In this document: positions 58,016-64,000 of the stretch, one piece after another
How positions within the stretch are numbered: position 1 is the first letter of the stretch
Layout of the letters: each line of letters starts with the position of its first letter
Source of the DNA: Fasciola hepatica
Taxonomy: Eukaryota > Platyhelminthes > Trematoda > Plagiorchiida > Fasciolidae
Direction: 5' to 3'
Assembly (NCBI GenBank): GCA_948099385.1
Contig: CANUEZ040000062.1
Coordinates: 3,217,501-3,281,500 of the forward strand
Length of the DNA stretch: 64,000 nt
Notes under the pieces: model-generated
Database searches by the model: none
What the model saw: only the letters and a program-made list of their open reading frames with translations
Told to the model about the DNA's origin: nothing
Position numbers and translations under genes: made by a program

Positions 58016-61000
58016 ATGGAGCGTTCTCCCAGCACCCCAAAAAGTCTCAGCAAAAGCCAAAGGTAATACTTCTGATCGTTCTTCCTAGTCAGTTTGGTTT
58101 TCAACTTTCTTAATACTGTTATGATTTTCAGTAAACCGTTTTAGTGTTCCGTTTGAACCCAAAGTGCGTGTCAACTTTGAGACACAGTTTACATCTAGCT
58201 TCATTTTTCTGTCTGCTTTTTGGTCTGAAATCATTTCATACAGGGAGAGTCATAGTGAAATTGAACGCAAGCGCCGTGAACGCATGAAACGTGATACAGA
58301 ATTCCTCCGGAAACAAGTTTCCCATACACAATGCAAAGACAAATTGTCCATTTTCCAAGCTGGCGCAGAAAAACTGATTCAGTACACAGGTACGAACGCC
58401 ACTATCACATACAGTTTCTTATCTCACCAGACAAATTGGGAAAGCGAGAGTATATAATCAATGATGAAGAGTATTCACAGATAATTATGAATGTGAGTTT
58501 GAGCTTTTATGTACGACTCATTTCCATGGCGATCACTTCAAAGAACTTTGATGGTTTCGATATACACGTGCGCTGTTCGGATGGTAAGGTGTTGAAAGTG
58601 CATGAAAATGTGAAGAGGATTTTAGATGTGGCCGTGGTAAGTTCCCTAATTTCACAATTAATGTCGTAGACGTCAGTCTGGATCTAAACTATGTTAAGCA
58701 TTTTTACATCGGTTAAAGCGTAGCCATCTTGACGGCAAATGCTTCAATACTCAGTTTATATGCACACAATATCCTGACTTTATAAGTTGGGGATTCTCCA
58801 CAAATTTATGCAGCACTAACAGGTACCTTTATAGCAGAAATTGATGCATACTTGGTGCGGTATAGACCGCTTAGTATCTGTCCTCAAAAATATTTCGCGA
58901 GGCGTTTTAATCAATTTTTCACCCTGAATAACATTTTAGTAAACCAACTTCCTTGTCAAGAAAACCTTGGGACATTTGACTGAGTTGCGGTTCCTCACCG
59001 CATGCGGATATTAGTGGTATGCTTTTCCACGAAAATCAAATTTTCGCTTTTATGCCTACCGTGATTGAACTCTTCCGCAATGTACAACCCTTCCTTTACC
59101 AACACATACCAACAAAATGATACAGTAAGCTCCTCTGGTGGAAAAAAATATTACCAAAAACTGTTATTCATTCTTCGGACGGACATTAAATTCTTATGTT
59201 GTTTAAACTTAATAATAATGCCGGAAAGTATATAGTTTGTCGGATTATTCTATGCTCTTATTCGGCCGTCAACTACTTTATCGGCATAGGGAGGTACAAA
59301 ACGAGCAATCATTTTACAAAATATCTTGCACGCATGAAGGCCGATGTTGTAGTTCGGCTTGAGGCCTCTCGTTTCTTTGGTACCATAATTGCCGCCCGGT
59401 TCGCTGTCCGTGGGAAAGGGGTCATATGGTAAATTCAAACTCATCAAGATGGAAAAGTCTGCAGCACTCATCATTAATTTTGAAAACACTGATCTCGGTA
59501 CTGTTTCTCAGCCACTAACCCGTCCACTCGAGAAAAATCTCGCGTTCTCGTCGGGCTTCAACCAGTTGAAATATGCGACGAGGAGCACTTTTGCACCTGC
59601 ACTTCTAATCTAAGAGGTTATGGATCAACAAACACATTATTCCAGTAAAATACCTTTTTTGAGAGAATGAGTTCAAATTGAACAATCGTTTTTAGTGATT
59701 CATTCTGTAACATGTACGACTCCCAATGAGTGGGTCGGTTAGGCCGCGACACATATCAGCCCCCAGTCTTTCATTCACTCTTCATCCGCTTTGGCACACT
59801 AATTCCCCAGAAGAATAATCTTTGAGAACATTTGTTGGACTCCTAACCCACATTTCTATAGCGTAGTAGAATTACAATGTTAACTTGATGGATGCATTTC
59901 ACCAAGGTTATGAAAGTCTAGTGCATATATTGTCGAAATTTTCTAGATATCAAGGTTTTTTCGAAATAGTTAGTCCCCAAAATACAACGTTGCACTCGTG
60001 AAATTTTCTACGCCACATGGGGACCTTGCGATAACTTCTTCCTTACAAGCGGGAAATTGTGAAAATCAGATTATTGGATCCTCCAGTAGCTTTTCTGCTG
60101 TAAAATTTTATAACAATTTGATAGATTTATGCCCGTCAATAAGATGTAGAGTCTCGCGGGAGTTATAGCCTGGTACATCATTGTACATTAAGCCACTTTT
60201 CCTGGAATAAATTCTGGTCTGACAGACAGAGAACTTTCATCTTTTGAACATGGCGAGTTCTGTGTTGTTCAGGTTATCTTTAATAACGCCCTATCAGCAG
60301 GATTGATTGTGATTTTTTGCAACACATGTCATAAACGTGATGAAGTGTGCGGTCCTAATTTCACTGAAATGAGTCTCTTCCGAAATTTCTTTTTACGACG
60401 GACATATGAGCCCCCTAGTTCTCACCACGATTCGTTCAAAGTACATCGATGGTAAAAACGATTCACGGTGCGTTTCGGATGTTTTCCTGGTTGCAACATT
60501 CGTATTATACTGGTTTTTGTTCTGTTGGAGTCTGAGAAACTAACCCCAGGGTGTTTTACTCTGTGTTACTTCATGCTGAGCGCCAACGAGATAAGATGGC
60601 ACTCGTATCTCCAATGTTCTGCGAATGTACCAGCACAGTGGTTCATCATTTAGCTCTAAGGTTTCGGACTCGTGTAAAGGAACGTTCCAGAATTTTCTCC
60701 CAGGTTGCCGTTCATCATCAAAACAAGCTAGCAAGTAACGATGTTTCATTGACTCAAGACCAACTGGTAGCTTTTGAACTTTATTGTCGTTGATGATAAT
60801 ATTCCTAATCACTAATTGTATTTTTATCAGAGGAAACAGGGATGAATCTGCTCTTTTGTTTTTGAAAACAGATAGGCGACAATCGTTTTTGAAGTTGAGG
60901 ATGCATTTAGACAACTGTTCTTGCAGAAACCACATCGATCACGTCTTTACTCTTCTGCAAACCTTAGAGCACAGACACATCTTCCCTAGGCCCACACTCT

Positions 61001-62932
61001 GTCTTTCTTGACCTGAAAGCGGCGTTCGATTCAGCGGACCGTACAGCTTTCTGGCGCTGCCTCTCATTGAAGGATGTGCCAGAGAAATTTCTCTTCTTCA
61101 ATGCTTGTATACGAACAGCTGAAACCGAGTTCGTGCCTACGGCGGTCTTCCATCCGAGTTTACCACGGAAAGTGGTGTTTGTCAGGGTTGCCCTCTTTCA
61201 CCCTTCCTCTTTATTTTTGTAATTGAATTGATTCTTGAGATTGCCCTATCCTCGTGTGACAATAGTGGCATCGATCTTTGCTCAGGCAATAAACTGTCTG
61301 ACTTGAAATATGCGGACGATGTTGTTCTTCTGAGTGAAGATCCAGGTAAGTTTGCAAGCTCTCTAAGATTGCCTTAACAAAAGTGTAGCAATGTTTGGGA
61401 TGCGTTTTGTACCTTCAAAGTGTAAATGCTGTTGCAGGACTGGGTTGGCTCAACACCAAATCTTATGTTGACAGGGGAAGCTGTAGCTGAAGTGGATAAA
61501 CGTTGTTACCAGGGAAGTCACATTACACCGGGTAGACCGACATCGGATGAAGTGCCATCTCATATAAAGAAGGCGCGTTTGGCTTTTGATAACCCCCGCC
61601 ATTTTTGGCGTCGGCGTGACATCCGTCTGTTTCTCAGGGGTCGAGTGTACGGTGCGGCAGTTGGATCCGTTCTCCTATATGGCTCAGAGACATGGCAGTT
61701 CGTGGTAGAAGATAGACGAAGGCTGTTGGTTTTCGAACACCGATGTCTTCGTGGTATTGCCTGAATATGGTGGGAACACCGTATCAGCAATACTGAGACC
61801 AGACGTAGGATGTTGGGTGCCAGAGGTCAGTCTGTGGATCAAGTACTGAATTTAAATAGGTTAAGGTGGCTGGGGGATGTGGTATGCATGCCCACTGATA
61901 GACTTGTTTGGCGTACGTTGTTCTCCGAGGCAGGTAGCGGCTGGAAGGTAGGTCGATGTAGTCAGTCCATGCCGGGGCAAAAAGGTATGAAAACCCTGAC
62001 AAATGGACTTGGCGAGGTAGGGCGTGTTAGACTTCCAGGTTGGGGTCCACGCAACCCGTCTACCAAATGGTTGGAGTCATATGGCCAGGTGTCACGGCCA
62101 GTGGATTAGTTGCATTCGAACTCTTTCTCTGTCTTCGTGGTTTCCGCTTACCACTTTGATTTTTTTTAATTTTTTTCGCCTTATGCTTTTCTTTTTGCCC
62201 TTGATTCGACGATGCTGGAAGGTAGCAACGGAAACCAGAGCATGGAAGTGCGAAGTTAGTGGTTGAATAAATTGGAAAATGAAACTCTTGCAGAAACCAA
62301 TCTAAATGGCTCGACATTCATAGTTATATGAAAACTCGCACTCAGCCTCGTCTACCACTTGGATCGTTCAAGGGTTTTTATTCACAAACGGTCTGTTTTC
62401 CCACGACTGAGCCTCATACTATACTCTATCAATCGGTGCATTGTGTGTACAAGACCACGTTCTGTCTCCTTGTTTACTCCTGCACCTTCTGGGCAATGCG
62501 TCCGAACTCAAGCGGTACACATCGCACCTCACGGGCCAACACCCCTACTGATTGTGGTACTGAGTGCAATGAGGTCCGCCACTTTCCTATATTTAGAGAC
62601 TTTTTTCCTTATTGGTCCCCGTTTTCGGTCCCGGAGTCATATATGCAGTTGTAATTGTGTCAGTCGGCTCATTGACATTTGTTTGTCATATTATAGTTTT
62701 TTTTTGTTTTTCGTAGATAATCCTGACAGTATCGTAAGCTTGCTGGTTGTATGTGATGTTTTATCAATGCGGATGCTGAAATGTTTGATTTTTGTATTTT
62801 TCCTAACTGTTACTCGTCAGGACGATGTGGTGGGACAAGCACTTCAAGATCTAGCTGAACCGAGTTTCACAACGAGGCAAATCATCAGCGATGCCTTCCA
62901 TGGCTCCGAATTTCAGTGGGATATTTTCAAAG
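58016..62932 (+). CDS. Divergent bHLH-PAS transcription factor (ARNT/BMAL-cycle type), five exons, incomplete at 3' end
   Basis: Exons as I read them: 58,016-58,062, 58,244-58,389, 58,431-58,492, 58,544-58,636 and 62,821-62,932, all with GT..AG borders and matching phases. The ATG at 58,016 has an in-frame TGA nine bases upstream. Exon 2 gives the basic region HSEIERKRRERM (His, Glu and Arg for E-box contact as in ARNT and BMAL) and helix 2 DKLSIFQAGAEKL; the loop is some three residues shorter than in ARNT. Exons 3-5 give PAS-A: INDEEYSQI, then FDGFDIHVRCSDGKVLKVHE, KRILDVAV and, across the 4.2-kb intron, DDVVGQALQDL. From memory this aligns without gaps to ARNT/BMAL PAS-A. Such factors act in the nucleus as dimers (hypoxia, xenobiotic or clock pathways). 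ARNT versus BMAL is undecided. The frame is open at 62,932 (phase 1), so more exons are expected. Confidence 0.85.
60915..62265 (+). mobile_element. RTE-clade LINE fragment in intron 4 of the bHLH-PAS gene (RTE-5)
   Basis: The fragment starts with 'NHIDHVFTLLQTLEHRH' near 60,930. After a frame change comes motif A 'FLDLKAAFDSADR' near 61,010, then decayed motif B and catalytic region near 61,170-61,330. 'MRFVPSKCKMLLQDW' lies near 61,400 and the C-terminal 'VLLYGSETWQFVVEDRR', 'FEHRCLRGIA', 'LNRLRWLGDVV' and 'RVRLPGWGPRN' run to about 62,060. The frame is open at 61,426-61,764 and again at 61,810-62,109. It lacks endonuclease and 5' part and is in the same orientation as the gene, and lies wholly between the splice sites at 58,637 and 62,820. 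Confidence 0.85.
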
Positions 62933-64000
62933 GTCAGTGATTTATGAAACAGTCTGCGTCCAATTAATTCCCTTTTGTGATGTATTTTTTCTATCCAACC
63001 GCCAGATTTACGCATTTTTACGTTCCCCTAAAGGGGCGAAAACTCTGTGAAACGAAAGAAAGCACAATTTGCATTTCGAGACATTTTTTCTGACGCAAAC
63101 TTGAAGAGAGGACTCACCAGTCTTTCATGATTCATATCAGGACTGATTTCTCTGTATTTCAACAAGTGAATACTACCGATTTTCCCAAAACGGGGATTGC
63201 AGAAACCAGGATAATGTTCTTCATTCGTAGTACTTGTTAGTTGCTTTTTAAGCAGAAACATGCTAGTTTCCTTCATTTGAAAAACACAGACCTACATTGG
63301 GTTGATTCCCTTATCCGTGAATTTTTTCATCAGGACACTGGTCATCAGTTTGCCAAATCTTCCCATCCCGTTTTCTCATATGACTATGAGTCAGGATTTC
63401 CGTTACCAATATGCCCTTTTCCGTGTCGGTGTCATTCAATGAATTCGGCGATTCTCATCAATGTCAACTAGGGTCTACCAACTTGTGAAATCGATCGTTA
63501 TCAAACTTAACTTCAGCTACTTAGATTTATGGTTTTGCGTGTTTTATTCGCATGCATGATTAATAGAATTTCAATCTGAGGCGGTCACCAGGTAAGCTTA
63601 GTCTTGTTTCTGATGAAAAAGACTTCCTAAATGTTTGTGTTAATAGGTCGTTTGTTCGTGGACCGTGAGTATCTTAAAAAACATTTTCTCAACTAGATTT
63701 TGAAAGACGTCCAGGATTTACATGTCATCTTCTTAGAGAATGCTAGACGGAGCATTTCATTCAATAACCTTATCCTTAAAATACTAGGATTCTGGTTGGG
63801 CAAGATAATACAACCAGTAGAAGCCGTTTTTCTGGTCTGTCACACAGATCATTTACTTGTGCTTTCAAGCTTATGACCACTTTGATTTCATTGAGACGTG
63901 TAAAAAGTGGATGAGATAACCCCTATTGCGTGAGGGTTGTTCTGTTTTATCAAAAGATGTGTGTATCCGGTGGATTGTGGAGGCTTACACTTTCCAGATC
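62933..64000. other. Downstream part of the bHLH-PAS locus, mostly intronic
   Basis: The interval follows a donor site (ag|gtcagt at 62,932/62,933). Apart from the weak candidate exon at 63,290 I see no frame with PAS or activation-domain features. Composition is AT-rich and intron-like up to the window edge, so the rest of the gene should lie beyond 64,000. Confidence 0.5.
63290..63420 (+). CDS. Candidate next exon of the bHLH-PAS gene (weak)
   Basis: After a 3' splice site 'aaaaacacag' at 63,289 the frame that fits the phase of exon 5 stays open to 63,471 and reads LIREFFHQDTGHQFAKS. The FHQD..GH part resembles the PAS-B stretch YFHQDDIGH known from BMAL-type proteins. However, PAS-B would follow PAS-A with far less linker than in known relatives, the rest of the fold is not visible, and the 3' border is not defined (a gt at about 63,430 is one option). 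It may be chance. Confidence 0.25.

Noticed and set aside
58390..58414. Alternative 25-nt intron ending at the first acag
   Set aside because: Too short to be spliced and leads into the wrong phase for exon 3; the acceptor at 58,430 fits both length and phase.
58164..58457. Reading the bHLH exon straight through 58,389 into 'TNATITYSFLSHQ'
   Set aside because: The read-through departs from the family and soon stops, while removal of a 41-nt GT..AG intron (58,390-58,430) restores an alignment to the region before PAS-A.

Overview
The window is eukaryotic and reads as a piece of a flatworm genome, most likely a digenean trematode. The reasons are the mix of retrotransposons (BEL/Pao LTR elements, CR1/jockey-group LINEs and RTE-clade LINEs), the lack of bacterial-style gene packing, and one host gene whose 5' introns are tiny (41 and 51 nt) while a later intron is about 4.2 kb, a skew described for schistosomes. 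Base composition looks too balanced for Schistosoma itself, so another fluke lineage is a better guess. This assignment is inference.

Layout. 1-6.6 kb: intergenic DNA with decayed repeats and a long purine-rich (+ strand) tract at 2.9-4.8 kb. 6.6-13.3 kb: one nearly intact BEL/Pao element on the minus strand, with 379-bp LTRs that differ at one base, a 5-bp target duplication, and a gag-pol frame broken by two in-frame stops. 13.3-37 kb: mostly non-coding, holding LINE relics (16.9-17.6, 22.1-22.9 and 27.5-29.2 kb), BEL relics (23.6-24.4, 29.9-30.4 and perhaps 36.2 kb), a solo LTR at 24.4 kb, a bacterial-looking segment at 15.55-15.88 kb, and a tRNA-like element inside an inverted repeat at 32.35-32.62 kb. 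37.3-43.8 kb: three CR1/jockey-group LINEs head to tail (A1, B, A2); A1 and A2 share a 764-bp block that is identical but for one base although their flanks have diverged. 44-49 kb: no genes seen. 49-57.4 kb: four RTE-clade LINE copies in both orientations, one close to full length. 58-63 kb: the only convincing host gene, a divergent bHLH-PAS transcription factor related to ARNT/BMAL (cycle). Five exons join in consistent phase and align without gaps to PAS-A, and a 1.35-kb RTE fragment sits in its fourth intron. The gene probably continues past the right edge.

How the parts relate. Nearly everything apart from the bHLH-PAS gene is selfish DNA in various stages of decay. The BEL insertion is the youngest piece by LTR identity. 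The other BEL pieces belong to related but older lineages. The A1/A2 LINE pair shows sequence exchange or recent duplication after insertion. I found no CRISPR array, operon or bacterial-type system, and no evidence for a wholly new system. The items most worth following are the bHLH-PAS gene, the homogenised LINE pair, the tRNA-like inverted repeat and the bacterial-looking segment.
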